Positions 17,266 to 27,602 of a stretch of DNA of 64,000 nt are shown here, piece after piece. The stretch comes from Aquimarina spinulae. Its GTDB lineage: Bacteria > Bacteroidota > Bacteroidia > Flavobacteriales > Flavobacteriaceae. Numbering within the stretch: position 1 is the stretch's first letter; the number at the start of each line of letters is the position of its first letter. The notes under the pieces are model-generated. The model had not been told where the DNA came from and made no database searches. It saw nothing but the letters and a program-made list of their open reading frames with translations. The DNA is taken from NCBI RefSeq assembly GCF_943373825.1, contig NZ_CALSBP010000003.1, forward strand, positions 62,001 through 126,000, read 5' to 3'. The position numbers and the translations under genes are program-made.

Positions 17266-19152
17266 ATGAATTATATTCATAACCATATTCTTGCCCTAAT
17301 TTTTGCCCTTTTCGCTTTTCATGTATATAGTCAGCAGAATTCCTTTAGAACTCTTGAGAGGCAATTTGATAGTATTGAGAACGAATCATCTGATAAAGCA
17401 TTGCTACATGCTCAAGAGATGGTAAATTATAGTATAGATTCTAAAAACAAAACCTACTTAGTTAGTAGTTATGTGAAACTAGCTACTGCTTACGAAAATT
17501 TAGCGAAGTCTGATTCTGCTGTTGTATTTTATGACAAAGCTCTTGATATTAGTAGATCTGTTGATAGTGATACCTTGTTTGCTTTTGCGGTGATAAGGAT
17601 GAGTCAATTAAATAGTATACGTGGGGATCAGGAAAAAATTGTAGCATTAATTTTTGAAGCATTAAAGAAAATAGAAAATAACCCAAACCCAAAACAAAAG
17701 CATGAGTTATACTATAAGCTTTCTGAGGTACATAGAGAACTAGGGAGTTTTGAAAAAGCAGAGGATTATCTACAGCTCATTATTAAAGAAACAGAATTGG
17801 ATTATTTATTAGCGGCGGCATATAACTCTTTGGGATTGATTCAATACAGTAATAAAGAGTATGATAAAGGAAAAGCTAACCTTTTAAAAAGTATGGAGTT
17901 GTATAAGAACCAAAAAGACAACCATAATATTTGTAAGATTTTAATAAATCTAGGGGCGATGCATTACAAATTAAAAAAGCTTGAAAAATCTAAAGAATAC
18001 CTAATCGAAGCAAGTAAATTGACTAAAGAATTCGGCTATATTAATTTATATAGTATGGTTTTGATTAATCTATCTGTGATATATCATAAAGAAAAAGATT
18101 ATGAAAAGGAACTAGTTTATTTAAAAAAAGCCGAAGAATTGGCAAAAGAAACCGGTAATTATCAATCACTTTCTTCAATTGCAAATAATATGATACTTGT
18201 GTATGCCTTGCAATCCGATATTAAAATGGTTAGGAGATATATAGTTAGATATCGTAACGCAATTGATAGTTTACATAATTTTAGACGTAATCAAAAAATA
18301 TTTGAAATAGAGGCTGAATATGAAACTTCAAAAAAAGAACTAGAAATAGCACGTCAAAAAGAGTTGGTGCTTACACAGAGAACACATATTGTTATTGCTG
18401 TAGTGTTGGTTCTATTATTAAGCATAATATTATTTATGTATATACAACGTTTGAAGAGTCAAAAACTGTTATATGCGAATCAGAAAGAATTAAATGAAGA
18501 AAAGGTTAGTAATCTATTAGATACACATAAACTACAAAAAATTAAGGCTTATGTCGATGGCCAGAATAAAGAACGGGAAAGAGTTTCTAAAGACTTACAT
18601 GATGGTATTGGAGGGAATTTGGCTGCTATCAAAATGAGATTGAATCGTATAAAAAATAAATTACCATCAGAGTTAGAGCCTATAATTACTAGTGTGGATT
18701 CTACTTATAATGAGATTCGATCTATTTCTCATGATCTAATGCCAAAAAAAATTAACCACTTGTATTTTACAGATTTAATGAAAGAACTTGTGGGTTTTTC
18801 TACCAGTAAAGATATAGAGTATAAATATTATATTCATCCAGAAAAAAAAATAAATAATATATCAGAGAGTTTGCAATTAACAATTTATAGAATTATTCAA
18901 GAATTGATAACTAATATAAATAAGCACGCTCAGGCAACCGAAGTATCGATAAATATAACGATTCATGAAGAAATTAATGTCGTGAATATGATGGTAGAAG
19001 ATAATGGCAATGGTTTTAATACTAAAAAAGCCAACTCTGGAGTAGGGTTAAGAAGTATAAAACAAAGAATATCGGATAACAGCGGACTTATAAAAATAGA
19101 TTCTAACTATGGTATTGGTACAATAGTTTGTGTAGAGCTCCCAATAGGGTAA
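17266..19152 (+). CDS. TPR-containing sensor histidine kinase (NarL/DesK-type)
   Basis: A 628-residue membrane kinase. A signal peptide (about 1-22, ending VYSQ) leads to a periplasmic array of TPR-like helical repeats (about 40-330), a coiled stretch, one transmembrane helix at about 374-393, a short coiled coil, then a HisKA_3 domain with phospho-acceptor His445 (ERERVSKDLHDGIGG) and an HATPase domain (NINKHAQ, DNGNGFN, GVGLRSIKQR). TPR sensors of this layout are common in Flavobacteriaceae and normally pair with a LuxR-type response regulator. None is adjacent, so this kinase is an orphan here. The signal sensed is unknown. Confidence 0.92.
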   Translation: MNYIHNHILALIFALFAFHVYSQQNSFRTLERQFDSIENESSDKALLHAQEMVNYSIDSKNKTYLVSSYVKLATAYENLAKSDSAVVFYDKALDISRSVDSDTLFAFAVIRMSQLNSIRGDQEKIVALIFEALKKIENNPNPKQKHELYYKLSEVHRELGSFEKAEDYLQLIIKETELDYLLAAAYNSLGLIQYSNKEYDKGKANLLKSMELYKNQKDNHNICKILINLGAMHYKLKKLEKSKEYLIEASKLTKEFGYINLYSMVLINLSVIYHKEKDYEKELVYLKKAEELAKETGNYQSLSSIANNMILVYALQSDIKMVRRYIVRYRNAIDSLHNFRRNQKIFEIEAEYETSKKELEIARQKELVLTQRTHIVIAVVLVLLLSIILFMYIQRLKSQKLLYANQKELNEEKVSNLLDTHKLQKIKAYVDGQNKERERVSKDLHDGIGGNLAAIKMRLNRIKNKLPSELEPIITSVDSTYNEIRSISHDLMPKKINHLYFTDLMKELVGFSTSKDIEYKYYIHPEKKINNISESLQLTIYRIIQELITNINKHAQATEVSINITIHEEINVVNMMVEDNGNGFNTKKANSGVGLRSIKQRISDNSGLIKIDSNYGIGTIVCVELPIG

Positions 19153-19167
19153 ATAAGTATAATTAGT

Positions 19168-19542
19168 TTATTGAATAAGATTCAATGCGTTAATTTTAGC
19201 AATAGAATCACAATTTTCGATAAGCATATTAACATTTTTTTCTTTAATAGCTCCTTCAATAAAATAGGTTTTGCAAGAATCTAATTTAGTATTGCTTTTA
19301 GAAAAAATCACATCCCCATTTGTTAATAAAAAAGAAACATCTGCAGTATCTATTTCATATTTTATCATATCGCTTGACGCTTGTTCAGAAAAAGCTTTTT
19401 TCTTTATTCTAATATTTTTTAGTACCCTGGCAGAAGGGCCATAATCACAAGAAGCTTTTTTTCCGCCAAGAAAGAAAAATAAAAGAATAAGGCCGATGGC
19501 AAATCCACCTAAGTAATAAAATAATCGTTGTGCTAATTTCAT
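19168..19542 (-). CDS. Conserved membrane-anchored protein, DUF4258-like
   Basis: A 124-residue protein with an N-terminal membrane segment (about 9-27: YYLGGFAIGLILLFFFLGGKK) and a small soluble domain with three Cys (CDYGPSAR, SCKTYF, ENCDS). From memory this gene sits beside alanine dehydrogenase in many Flavobacteriaceae and is labelled DUF4258; I am not certain of the family label. It lies 100 bases downstream of ald on the same strand. No function can be assigned. Confidence 0.6.
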   Translation of the reverse strand: MKLAQRLFYYLGGFAIGLILLFFFLGGKKASCDYGPSARVLKNIRIKKKAFSEQASSDMIKYEIDTADVSFLLTNGDVIFSKSNTKLDSCKTYFIEGAIKEKNVNMLIENCDSIAKINALNLIQ

Positions 19543-19642
19543 AAACAGAATGCAATATTATGACGCCAAAAGTAAGCAAAGTTTTAAAAAATCATACGCT
19601 TAGCGTTGCAAAGTTTACTATAAAAAGAGTAATGCAATACTA

Positions 19643-20845
19643 TTATAAAATTAGTAGGTTTATATCTCTATAAGAAAGGTCAAACCAATCTGCAATAGGT
19701 TTACTAGTCAAAATCCCATGATAAAAATACAACCCATTCTTAAGTCCACGATCAAAACGTACAGCATTTTCTATTCCTCCTTCATCACCAATTTGTAATA
19801 GATAAGGCGTAAAGATATTACTTATCGATAATGAAGATGTTCTGGCATATCGAGAAGGGATGTTAGGTACACAATAATGTATAATTCCATGTTTTTCAAA
19901 AGTAGGGTGGTCGTGAGAAGTAACTTCGCTTGTTTCAAAGCATCCTCCCATATCTATACTTACATCGATAATTACTGCGCCAGATTTCATACGTTCTACC
20001 ATAGTTTCGGTAACTATAATCGGAGCACGATTTTTTCCTCTTATGGCACCAATTACTACATCACAACGACGTAGAGCTTTTAATAAATTTTTTGGCTGAA
20101 TAGTAGATGTGTATAAAGGGCGTCCCACATTGGTTTGTATACAACGAAGTTTGGTGATAGAATTGTCAAAAACCTTTACATTTGCACCTAATCCAATAGC
20201 CGAACGTGCAGCAAACTCGCCAACAGTACCAGCACCAAGAATAACAACTTCTACAGGGGGGACACCGCTAATATTACCCATCATTAATCCAGAACCCATA
20301 GTTGTAGCACTACTCATCAATTCTGAAGCAATGAGTACCGCTGCTGTTCCTGCAATCTCGCTAAGTGCTCTTACCGCAGGATAGGCACCATCCATATCTC
20401 GAATAAACTCAAAACCAAGAGCGGTAATTCTTTTTTTGGCAAGTCCCTGAAAATATTCTTTGGACTGTGTCTTAAGCTGTAGAGCAGAAATTAATACAGT
20501 TTGCGGATTTATATATTCGAGCTCCTCTAAAGAAGGTGGTTCTACTTTTAAAATAATTGGACACCCAAAAACTTTTCTCTTATCATTAGTGATTTCTGCA
20601 CCTGCCTCGCTATAATCTCTATCGGTAAAACTTGCTCCAATACCGGCATTGGTTTCTAACAAAACTCGATGACCATGCGCTGTTAATGCAGCTACGGCAT
20701 CTGGTGTAAGACATACTCGCTTTTCTTGATAATGGGTTTCTTTAGGGATACCAATAAAAAGTTTTCCTTTTTTGCGGGCTACTTCTATCATTTCTTCCTG
20801 CGGTAGCAGCTGCTCTTTGGTAAAAGGAGATTTTGGTGTACTCAT
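19643..20845 (-). CDS. ald: Alanine dehydrogenase
   Basis: NAD-dependent, reversible deamination of L-alanine to pyruvate and ammonium. The protein has 400 residues, slightly longer than the usual 370, owing to an N-terminal extension (SPFTKEQLLPQEEMIEVARKKGK). Family features are IGIPKETHYQEKRVCLTPDAV at the N-terminal domain, the Rossmann motif VVILGAGTVGEFAA, and GAVIIDVSIDMGGCFETS with the following catalytic-region histidine. Transhydrogenase alpha subunits share this fold, but the single-domain length fits Ald. It lies 95 bases downstream of tsaE on the same strand. Confidence 0.88.
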   Translation of the reverse strand: MSTPKSPFTKEQLLPQEEMIEVARKKGKLFIGIPKETHYQEKRVCLTPDAVAALTAHGHRVLLETNAGIGASFTDRDYSEAGAEITNDKRKVFGCPIILKVEPPSLEELEYINPQTVLISALQLKTQSKEYFQGLAKKRITALGFEFIRDMDGAYPAVRALSEIAGTAAVLIASELMSSATTMGSGLMMGNISGVPPVEVVILGAGTVGEFAARSAIGLGANVKVFDNSITKLRCIQTNVGRPLYTSTIQPKNLLKALRRCDVVIGAIRGKNRAPIIVTETMVERMKSGAVIIDVSIDMGGCFETSEVTSHDHPTFEKHGIIHYCVPNIPSRYARTSSLSISNIFTPYLLQIGDEGGIENAVRFDRGLKNGLYFYHGILTSKPIADWFDLSYRDINLLIL

Positions 20846-20940
20846 TTGTGTGAAATTCTGTATCTCAAATTACGAATAAAAAAGCCAAGAAAACAAATAG
20901 GATTAATTATTTGATGGTATAACTATGATTATCAGTATTT

Positions 20941-21342
20941 CTAAAATGAAAGAATACGCTTTTCATTATCAAGTAAATTAATAGTAATGCTAATACTATT
21001 TTTGGGTAATAATCCTGAAACTTTTTCGGGCCATTCTATAAATATCCATGCATCAGAGTCCAAATATTCTTCAAACCCTATTTGATATGCTTCTTCTTCT
21101 TCTTTTATTCTATAAAAATCAAAATGATATATAACTCCATCATTGCTTTCATATTCGTTTACCAAAGAATAAGTGGGGCTAGAGATGATATCTTCTACCC
21201 CCAGATATTTACATATTTCTTTTATTAATGTAGTTTTACCAACTCCCATCTCAGCATCAAAGAGAATTATTTTACTTGTTGCATTCGAGATTATTTTTTC
21301 TGCCACATCAGGAAGATCCTGTAAGGTATATTCTATTGTCAT
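20941..21342 (-). CDS. tsaE: tRNA threonylcarbamoyladenosine biosynthesis ATPase TsaE
   Basis: A 133-residue P-loop ATPase of the t6A tRNA-modification complex (TsaB-TsaD-TsaE). Visible are the Walker A MGVGKTTLIKE, the switch-like SSPTYSLVNEYE and the conserved HFDFYRIKEEEEA followed by FIEWPEK. Length is normal. It starts 48 bases after the porX stop, on the same strand, an order I recall from other Flavobacteriaceae. Confidence 0.95.
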   Translation of the reverse strand: MTIEYTLQDLPDVAEKIISNATSKIILFDAEMGVGKTTLIKEICKYLGVEDIISSPTYSLVNEYESNDGVIYHFDFYRIKEEEEAYQIGFEEYLDSDAWIFIEWPEKVSGLLPKNSISITINLLDNEKRILSF

Positions 21343-21390
21343 TTTAATAATTCTATATTTTAAAACCAGAATACTACATGATTTTTGAAG

Positions 21391-22941
21391 CTATCTAGGA
21401 TTTAATACTATAAAAGGAATGATCATTTCTTCTAAAGATACTCCACCATGTTGATATGTATTTCTGTAATAACTAACATAATGATTATAGTTATTTGGAT
21501 AGGCAAAGAAATAATCTCCTTTTGCAAAAATAAAAGAACTGCTCATATTTATTGACGGTAAATGTACCGCTTTTGGGTTTGTTGCTTCCAAAACTTCCTT
21601 TCTTTCATAAGTAAGACTTTTTCCTGTCTTATATCGTAAATTAAGACTTGTGTTTTTATCACCTATCACTTTAGAAGGATTTTTTACATTTATTGTACCG
21701 TGATCTGTAGTTAACAGTAGTTTAAACCCAAGTTGTTGTGCTTGCTGAATCATTTCTAGTAAAGGAGAATTTTTGAACCAACTTTGAGTCAATGACCTGT
21801 ATGATTTGTCATTTGAGGCAAGTTCCTTGATTACTTCCATTTCTGTTTTGCTATGAGAAAGCATATCCACAAAATTATATACTACAACTGTTAAGTCGTT
21901 GTCTTTTAGTCCTTTGAAATTTGCAGCTAAGGTTTTTCCAGATTTTTCGTTAGTGATTTTATAATATTCATGTTTGATATCCATCCCTAATCGCTTTAAT
22001 TGTGCGGTTAGAAATTCATTTTCATTCATGTTTTTCCCTCCTTCATCTGTGTCGTCTAACCAGAGATCTGGATGCATTTTTTTCATTTCAGAAGGCATAA
22101 GTCCAGAAAAAATTGAATTCCTGGCATATTGTGTTGCCGTTGGAAGAATACTACAATATGAAACTTCTTGCTCTTTTTTGTAATAGTTATTTATGATAGG
22201 TTCAAAAGCTTTCCATTGATCATATCGCAGATTATCAATTACTACTAAAAGAGTAGGTTGGTTTTTACTAATTTCAGGTACTACTTTATCTCTAAATAAA
22301 GTGTGAGACATTACCGGAGCTTCCCCATTTTTGTCAAACCAATTGGGATAATTTTTGTCGATAAATTTACAGAATTGAGAATTTGCCTCTACTTTTTGTG
22401 ATTCTAAAATCTCAAACATCCCGGTATCTTCAATATTCTCTAGTTGTAATTCCCAGTAAATTAGTCTTTGATATAAATCAGACCATTCTTCGTATGAATT
22501 TACCATAGCCATATCCATAGCTATTTTTCTAAATTCTTGTTGGTAGTTGGCTGTAGTTTTTTCTGAAACCAAACGAGAATTGTCTAAGTTTTTCTTTAAA
22601 CTTAAAAGTATTTGATTAGGATTAACAGGCTTAATTAAATAATCGGCGATCTTACTACCAATTGCTTCTTCCATGATATATTCCTCTTCACTTTTGGTAA
22701 TCATTACTACAGGAATACTATCTTCTTTTTCCTTAATTTCTGATAATGTCTCTATTCCAGAAAGACCTGGCATGTTTTCATCCAAAAAAATGATATCAAA
22801 ATTATCATCATCTATTATATCTAATGCTTCAGTTCCACTTTGACACTTGGTTACGTCATAGTTTTTTTGTTCCAAAAATAATATATGTGGTTTAAGCAAA
22901 TCAATTTCATCATCTACCCAAAGTATCTTTATTTTACTCAT
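21391..22941 (-). CDS. porX: T9SS response regulator/PglZ-domain protein PorX
   Basis: A 516-residue two-domain regulator of type IX secretion. The N-terminal CheY-like receiver (1-120) has the acidic pair DDE at 10-12, phospho-acceptor Asp54 (FLDENMPG) and Lys in YLIKPVNP. The C-terminal alkaline-phosphatase-superfamily (PglZ) domain shows VVIDNLRYDQW, metal-ligand TTDHGTI and QHGGVSLEEMIIPF. In Porphyromonas gingivalis, PorX works with the kinase PorY and contacts PorL. The frame extends one codon to a TTG, but the ATG at 22941 (MSKIKILWVDDE) is the natural start. T9SS cargo genes elsewhere in the window make its role consistent. Confidence 0.95.
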   Translation of the reverse strand: MSKIKILWVDDEIDLLKPHILFLEQKNYDVTKCQSGTEALDIIDDDNFDIIFLDENMPGLSGIETLSEIKEKEDSIPVVMITKSEEEYIMEEAIGSKIADYLIKPVNPNQILLSLKKNLDNSRLVSEKTTANYQQEFRKIAMDMAMVNSYEEWSDLYQRLIYWELQLENIEDTGMFEILESQKVEANSQFCKFIDKNYPNWFDKNGEAPVMSHTLFRDKVVPEISKNQPTLLVVIDNLRYDQWKAFEPIINNYYKKEQEVSYCSILPTATQYARNSIFSGLMPSEMKKMHPDLWLDDTDEGGKNMNENEFLTAQLKRLGMDIKHEYYKITNEKSGKTLAANFKGLKDNDLTVVVYNFVDMLSHSKTEMEVIKELASNDKSYRSLTQSWFKNSPLLEMIQQAQQLGFKLLLTTDHGTINVKNPSKVIGDKNTSLNLRYKTGKSLTYERKEVLEATNPKAVHLPSINMSSSFIFAKGDYFFAYPNNYNHYVSYYRNTYQHGGVSLEEMIIPFIVLNPR

Positions 22942-23057
22942 CAAATTTTATTTTTTTTTATTTATAAACTTAATATATAGCCTATTTATTCACTTTACTA
23001 AGAAAACTTTAATAATTTAAATTCTTTTTGAAATGTTTTATATGCCTAGCATATATG

Positions 23058-23065
23058 TATATTTG
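23058..23065 (+). promoter_or_regulatory. Candidate -7 element TATATTTG for the HD-hydrolase/lpx run
   Basis: Exact TAnnTTTG match, 16 bases before the ATG at 23082. It would place the transcript start about 10 bases before the start codon and argues for the internal ATG rather than the upstream opening of the frame. The nearest TTTG (23027-23030) is 27 bases away, too far for a normal -33. Confidence 0.5.
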
Positions 23066-23081
23066 CCTCCGTAAATGTAAG

Positions 23082-24317
23082 ATGAACTTGAAAAAAAGAA
23101 ATAAGCTTAAAATATTAAACGATCCAATTTACGGTTTTATTACGATACCTAATGAACTAATTTTCGATCTTATCGAACATAAGTATTTCCAGAGGTTGCG
23201 TCGTATATCTCAGATGGGACTCTCATATTTGGTATATCCGGGAGCACATCATACCAGATTTCACCATGCTTTAGGATGTATGCATCTTATGCAAAAAGCC
23301 GTGAGAGTTCTTAGTTTTAAAGGGATTAGCATTTCTGAAGAGGAGGAAGAAGCTCTTTATGTAGCAATCTTGTTACATGATATTGGCCATGGTCCTTTTT
23401 CTCATGCGATGGAACATAGCATCGTAAATGAGGTAAATCATGAGTCTATTTCTCTCATGTTTATGGAGAAAATTAATGAAGAATTTAACGGTAGTTTAAC
23501 GCTGGCAATTCAAATTTTTAAAGGAGAATATCATCGTAATTTTTTACATCAATTAATTTCGAGTCAATTAGATATGGATCGTTTGGACTATCTGAAACGC
23601 GATAGTTTTTATACTGGTGTGGCCGAAGGAAATATCAATAGTGAACGTCTAATTACCATGCTTACTGTTGTTAATGATGAATTGGTAGTAGAAGAAAAAG
23701 GGATTTATTCTGTAGAAAAGTTTTTACTGGCCAGGCGTTTGATGTATTGGCAGGTATATCTTCATAAAACAAGTTTGGTAGCAGAGAATTTATTGATTAG
23801 AGTATTGAAAAGAGCTAAAGAGTTGGTAGAGAAGGGGACAGGACTAAAAGCTAGTGAAGCATTAACATTTTTTCTCGAAAATAAGATAACAGCAGAAAAT
23901 TTTACTACAGAAGTTTTAGAAACATTTTCTAGATTAGACGATTATGATATTATTTCGGCAATGAAAGAATGGTCTCGTTCAGAAGATTTTGTTTTAAGCA
24001 TGCTGTCTTCGATGATTATTGATAGAGATCTTTTAAAAATAAAAATTAAAAAGAAACCTTTTCAGAGTCATAAAAAAGAAAATCATATCGAAAAATTTAA
24101 GAAACAATATAAAATTTCTGATGAAGAAGCCCGTTATTTTATTTTTGAAGGGACTATTTCTAACCAGGCCTACCACCTTAATAAGCAGAATATAAATATT
24201 TTATATAAATCAAGAAAAATTGTAGATGTAGTTAAAGCTACAGATGAGTTTAATCTTGAAGCCCTATCAAAACCGGTAACCAAATATTTTATGTGCTATC
24301 CAAAGCACAAACATTAA
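23082..24317 (+). CDS. HD-domain phosphohydrolase (dNTPase-like)
   Basis: A 411-residue HD-superfamily hydrolase. The N-terminus reads ILNDPIYGFITIPNELIFDLIEHKYFQRLRRISQMG, followed by HTRFHHALG (His ligand) and the HD pair in LLHDIGHGPFSHAMEH; a later ligand region is SQLDMDRLDYLKRDSFYTG. These match the dGTPase/SAMHD1-like branch. The frame opens 54 bases earlier, but that segment (MKCFICLAYMYICLRKCK) overlaps the -7 element, so the ATG at 23082 (MNLKKRNKLK) is chosen. Its stop is 24 bases before lpxD. Confidence 0.9.
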   Translation: MNLKKRNKLKILNDPIYGFITIPNELIFDLIEHKYFQRLRRISQMGLSYLVYPGAHHTRFHHALGCMHLMQKAVRVLSFKGISISEEEEEALYVAILLHDIGHGPFSHAMEHSIVNEVNHESISLMFMEKINEEFNGSLTLAIQIFKGEYHRNFLHQLISSQLDMDRLDYLKRDSFYTGVAEGNINSERLITMLTVVNDELVVEEKGIYSVEKFLLARRLMYWQVYLHKTSLVAENLLIRVLKRAKELVEKGTGLKASEALTFFLENKITAENFTTEVLETFSRLDDYDIISAMKEWSRSEDFVLSMLSSMIIDRDLLKIKIKKKPFQSHKKENHIEKFKKQYKISDEEARYFIFEGTISNQAYHLNKQNINILYKSRKIVDVVKATDEFNLEALSKPVTKYFMCYPKHKH

Positions 24318-24341
24318 CACATTTTTTATACTTTTGCTAGA

Positions 24342-25370
24342 ATGATTTTTACAGCCACACAAATTGCGGGTATTTTGAACGGAGAAATCGAGGGAGATGA
24401 AACCGTCGAAGTATCTAAACTAGCTAAAATTGAAGAAGGAACTAAAGGTTCATTGACCTTTTTGTCAAATCCTAAATACACCCAATATATCTATTCTACT
24501 GATGCATCAATAACTATAGTAGATAAAAACTTTGAGGCAGAGTCGACAATTAAAACAACTCTTATTAGAGTAGATGATGCATATAAAGCGTTTTCCCAAC
24601 TGCTGGAGTATTATAATATGGTAAAGATGAATAAAGCAGGGATAGAACAACCGAGTTTTATTTCTGAAACAGCATCTTTTGGAGAAAATATTTATTTCGG
24701 AGCATTTTCGTACATAGGAGATAATGTGAAAATTGGTGAAAATGCTAAGATTTTTCCTAATGTATATATAGGAGATAATGTAACTATTGGCGATAATGCA
24801 ATTGTTTTTGCCGGTGCAAAAATATATTCAGAGACCATAATCGGAAATAATTGTGTAATTCATAGTGGAGCAATAGTAGGAGCAGACGGTTTTGGATTTA
24901 CACCTAACGAAAAGGGAGAATATAGTAAAGTACCTCAGACTGGTAATGTTATAATAGAAAATAATGTTGATGTAGGAGCAGGTACAACTATTGATAGAGC
25001 TACACTAGGATCTACAATTATACGTACAGGAGTAAAACTAGATAATCAAATACAAATTGCTCATAATGTAGAAATAGGAGAGCATACAGCAATTGCAGCT
25101 CAGACAGGAATTGCAGGATCTACCAAAATTGGCAAACATTGTCTTATTGGTGGGCAAGTTGGTATTGCAGGACATCTTGTTATAGGTAATAATGTAAAAA
25201 TACAAGCACAATCAGGTATAGGAAGAAATATAAAAGACGGAGAAGCTATTCAGGGGTCACCTGCTTTAGGATACTCTGACTTTAATAAATCTTATGTGCA
25301 TTTTAAAAATCTTCCCAAAATTGTGGATAGAGTATACAAACTAGAGAAAAAGATAAACAATAATGAGTGA
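24342..25370 (+). CDS. lpxD: UDP-3-O-(3-hydroxyacyl)glucosamine N-acyltransferase
   Basis: Third step of lipid A synthesis, adding the N-linked hydroxyacyl chain. The 342-residue protein has the LpxD N-terminal uridine-binding domain ([17 protein letters not shown]) and a long left-handed beta-helix of hexapeptide repeats (about 105-320). The catalytic-region His is in [15 protein letters not shown]. Its end overlaps the lpxC/fabZ start by 8 bases, showing tight coupling. A second LpxD-like gene lies 2.8 kb downstream. Confidence 0.94.
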   Translation: MIFTATQIAGILNGEIEGDETVEVSKLAKIEEGTKGSLTFLSNPKYTQYIYSTDASITIVDKNFEAESTIKTTLIRVDDAYKAFSQLLEYYNMVKMNKAGIEQPSFISETASFGENIYFGAFSYIGDNVKIGENAKIFPNVYIGDNVTIGDNAIVFAGAKIYSETIIGNNCVIHSGAIVGADGFGFTPNEKGEYSKVPQTGNVIIENNVDVGAGTTIDRATLGSTIIRTGVKLDNQIQIAHNVEIGEHTAIAAQTGIAGSTKIGKHCLIGGQVGIAGHLVIGNNVKIQAQSGIGRNIKDGEAIQGSPALGYSDFNKSYVHFKNLPKIVDRVYKLEKKINNNE

Positions 25371-26766
25371 TATTGTCGTAGGAAAACAAAGAACCATTAA
25401 AAAGGAAATAAAGCTTACAGGTGTGGGCTTACATACCGGAAAAGAAGTAACGTTAACTTTTAAACCGGCACCAGAGAATCATGGCTATGCATTTTGCAGA
25501 ATTGATCTTGAAGGCAATCCTATTATTGAAGCTGATGCTAACTATGTTGTAAATACGCAACGAGGGACAAATCTAGAGAAAAACGGGGTTAGCATTCAGA
25601 CATCAGAACATGTACTTGCAGCTTGTGTTGGATTAGAAATCGATAATCTTTTGATAGAATTAAACGCATCAGAACCTCCGATTATGGATGGTTCTAGTAA
25701 GTTTTTTATCGAAGCTCTGGAGCAAGCAGGAATTGTAGAACAAGAATCAGAAAGAGAAGAATACATTGTAAAAGATGTAATTTCTTATGTAGACGAAGAA
25801 TCTGGTAGTGAAATTATTGTAATGCCATCTGATGAATATCAGGTGACTACAATGGTTGATTTTGGAACCAAAGTATTAGGAACTCAAAATGCTTCTTTAA
25901 AACGTCTTTCAGATTTTAAAAAGGAAATAGCAGATGCTAGAACCTTTAGCTTTCTACACGAATTAGAAATGCTGTTAGAACATGGCTTGATTAAAGGAGG
26001 AGATTTAAATAATGCTATAGTGTATGTGGATAAAGAATTAAGTCCAAGTACGATGGAAAAACTTAAAGTAGCATTTGGAAAAGAATCTATTGCTATAAAA
26101 CCTAATGGTATTTTGGATAATTTAACATTACATTATCCAAACGAGGCTGCACGCCATAAATTATTAGATGTTATAGGAGATATTGCATTAATAGGAACAA
26201 GGATTAGAGGAAAAATCATAGCTAATAAACCTGGACACTATGTAAATACCCAGTTTGCTAAAAAGCTTTCTAAGATTATAAAAATAGAAAAGCGTAATAA
26301 AGTTCCTCAATTTGATCTTTCTAAAGAACCTTTAATGGATATTAATAAGATTATGGGAATGCTTCCACATAGGCCTCCTTTCTTATTAATAGACAGAGTC
26401 TTAGAAATGTCTGATAAACATGTGGTTGGTCTTAAGAATGTAACTATGAATGAGCCATTTTTTGTAGGACATTTTCCGGGAGCACCGGTAATGCCAGGAG
26501 TGCTTCAGATCGAAGCGATGGCTCAGACAGGTGGGATTTTAGCATTGAGTACAGTACCCGATCCAGAGAATTACCTTACCTATTTTATGAAAATAGATAA
26601 AGTAAAATTTAAGCAGCAAGTATTACCAGGCGATACCTTGATATTTAAATTAGAATTGATAACACCCATTCGTCGTGGTATTTGTCATATGCAGGCTTTT
26701 GCCTATGCTAATGGCAAATTAGTTACCGAAGCAGAACTTATGGCGCAAATTGTAAAATCAAAATAA
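25363..26766 (+). CDS. lpxC/fabZ: Bifunctional LpxC deacetylase / FabZ dehydratase
   Basis: A 467-residue natural fusion typical of Bacteroidota. Residues about 1-310 are LpxC, the zinc deacetylase committing UDP-acyl-GlcNAc to lipid A: zinc-site regions [30 protein letters not shown] and [14 protein letters not shown]. Residues about 325-467 are FabZ, the 3-hydroxyacyl-ACP dehydratase: [14 protein letters not shown], catalytic His in [22 protein letters not shown] with its Glu. The fusion ties lipid A and fatty acid synthesis, which compete for hydroxyacyl-ACP. lpxA follows after 12 bases. Confidence 0.97.
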   Translation: MSDIVVGKQRTIKKEIKLTGVGLHTGKEVTLTFKPAPENHGYAFCRIDLEGNPIIEADANYVVNTQRGTNLEKNGVSIQTSEHVLAACVGLEIDNLLIELNASEPPIMDGSSKFFIEALEQAGIVEQESEREEYIVKDVISYVDEESGSEIIVMPSDEYQVTTMVDFGTKVLGTQNASLKRLSDFKKEIADARTFSFLHELEMLLEHGLIKGGDLNNAIVYVDKELSPSTMEKLKVAFGKESIAIKPNGILDNLTLHYPNEAARHKLLDVIGDIALIGTRIRGKIIANKPGHYVNTQFAKKLSKIIKIEKRNKVPQFDLSKEPLMDINKIMGMLPHRPPFLLIDRVLEMSDKHVVGLKNVTMNEPFFVGHFPGAPVMPGVLQIEAMAQTGGILALSTVPDPENYLTYFMKIDKVKFKQQVLPGDTLIFKLELITPIRRGICHMQAFAYANGKLVTEAELMAQIVKSK

Positions 26767-26778
26767 TCAATAAAATAG

Positions 26779-27561
26779 ATGAATCAACCATTAGCATACG
26801 TTCATCCAGGAGCAAAAATTGCAAAAAATGTTGTAATAGAACCTTTTACAACCATACATAATAATGTGGTGATAGGAGAAGGAACCTGGATAGGTTCTAA
26901 TGTTACTATTATGGAAGGAGCACGCATAGGAAAAAACTGTAGTATTTTTCCAGGAGCTGTTATTTCTGCCACTCCTCAGGATAAAAAATTTAATGATGAA
27001 GATACCATAACCGAAATTGGAGATAATACTACGATTCGAGAGTGTGTTACAATCAATAGAGGAACGACCGATAGAATGAAAACCAAAATAGGAAAAAATT
27101 GCTGGATTATGGCATATTGCCATATAGCCCATGATTGTATTGTAGGTGATAATTGTATATTTTCTAATAACAGTACATTGGCGGGCCATATTAATGTTGG
27201 TGATTATGTTGTTTTGGCTGGTATGGCTGCGGTACAACAGTTTTGTAGTATTGGTAATCATGCATTTGTAACAGGAGGATCATTAGTACGTAAAGATGTA
27301 CCTCCGTTTGTTAAAGCTGCCAGAGAGCCTCTATCATATGTTGGGATTAATTCTATAGGTCTGCGTCGAAGAGGATTTACAACAGAAAAAATAAGAGAAG
27401 TACAGAATATATATCGAATTTTATATCAGCAGAACTATAACAACACTCAGGCAGTTGCAATTATCGAAGCAGAAATGGAAGCAACACCAGAACGTGATGA
27501 GGTTTTAGAGTTTATTAAAAACTCTCAGAGAGGAATCATGAAGGGATATTTTTCTAATTAA
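26779..27561 (+). CDS. lpxA: Acyl-ACP--UDP-N-acetylglucosamine O-acyltransferase
   Basis: First step of lipid A synthesis. The 260-residue protein has normal length, with hexapeptide-repeat beta-helix from the N-terminus (LAYVHPGAKIAKNVVIEPF) and the catalytic-His region CHIAHDCIVGDNCIFSNN. The C-terminal helical domain (FTTEKIREVQNIYRILYQQ) is the LpxA type. It forms one unit with lpxD and lpxC/fabZ; efp begins 41 bases after its stop. Confidence 0.96.
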   Translation: MNQPLAYVHPGAKIAKNVVIEPFTTIHNNVVIGEGTWIGSNVTIMEGARIGKNCSIFPGAVISATPQDKKFNDEDTITEIGDNTTIRECVTINRGTTDRMKTKIGKNCWIMAYCHIAHDCIVGDNCIFSNNSTLAGHINVGDYVVLAGMAAVQQFCSIGNHAFVTGGSLVRKDVPPFVKAAREPLSYVGINSIGLRRRGFTTEKIREVQNIYRILYQQNYNNTQAVAIIEAEMEATPERDEVLEFIKNSQRGIMKGYFSN

Positions 27562-27602
27562 GTAATTCGATACAGATAATAATCATAAGAAATTAAAGAA
27601 TA

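Noticed and set aside
25363..26766. A frameshift or assembly error fusing lpxC and fabZ
   Set aside because: The frame is continuous with both active sites intact, and this fusion is standard in Bacteroidota.
26791..27261. A 156-codon minus-strand frame opposite lpxA
   Set aside because: It is antisense to a well-supported gene; its composition reflects the hexapeptide repeats read backwards.
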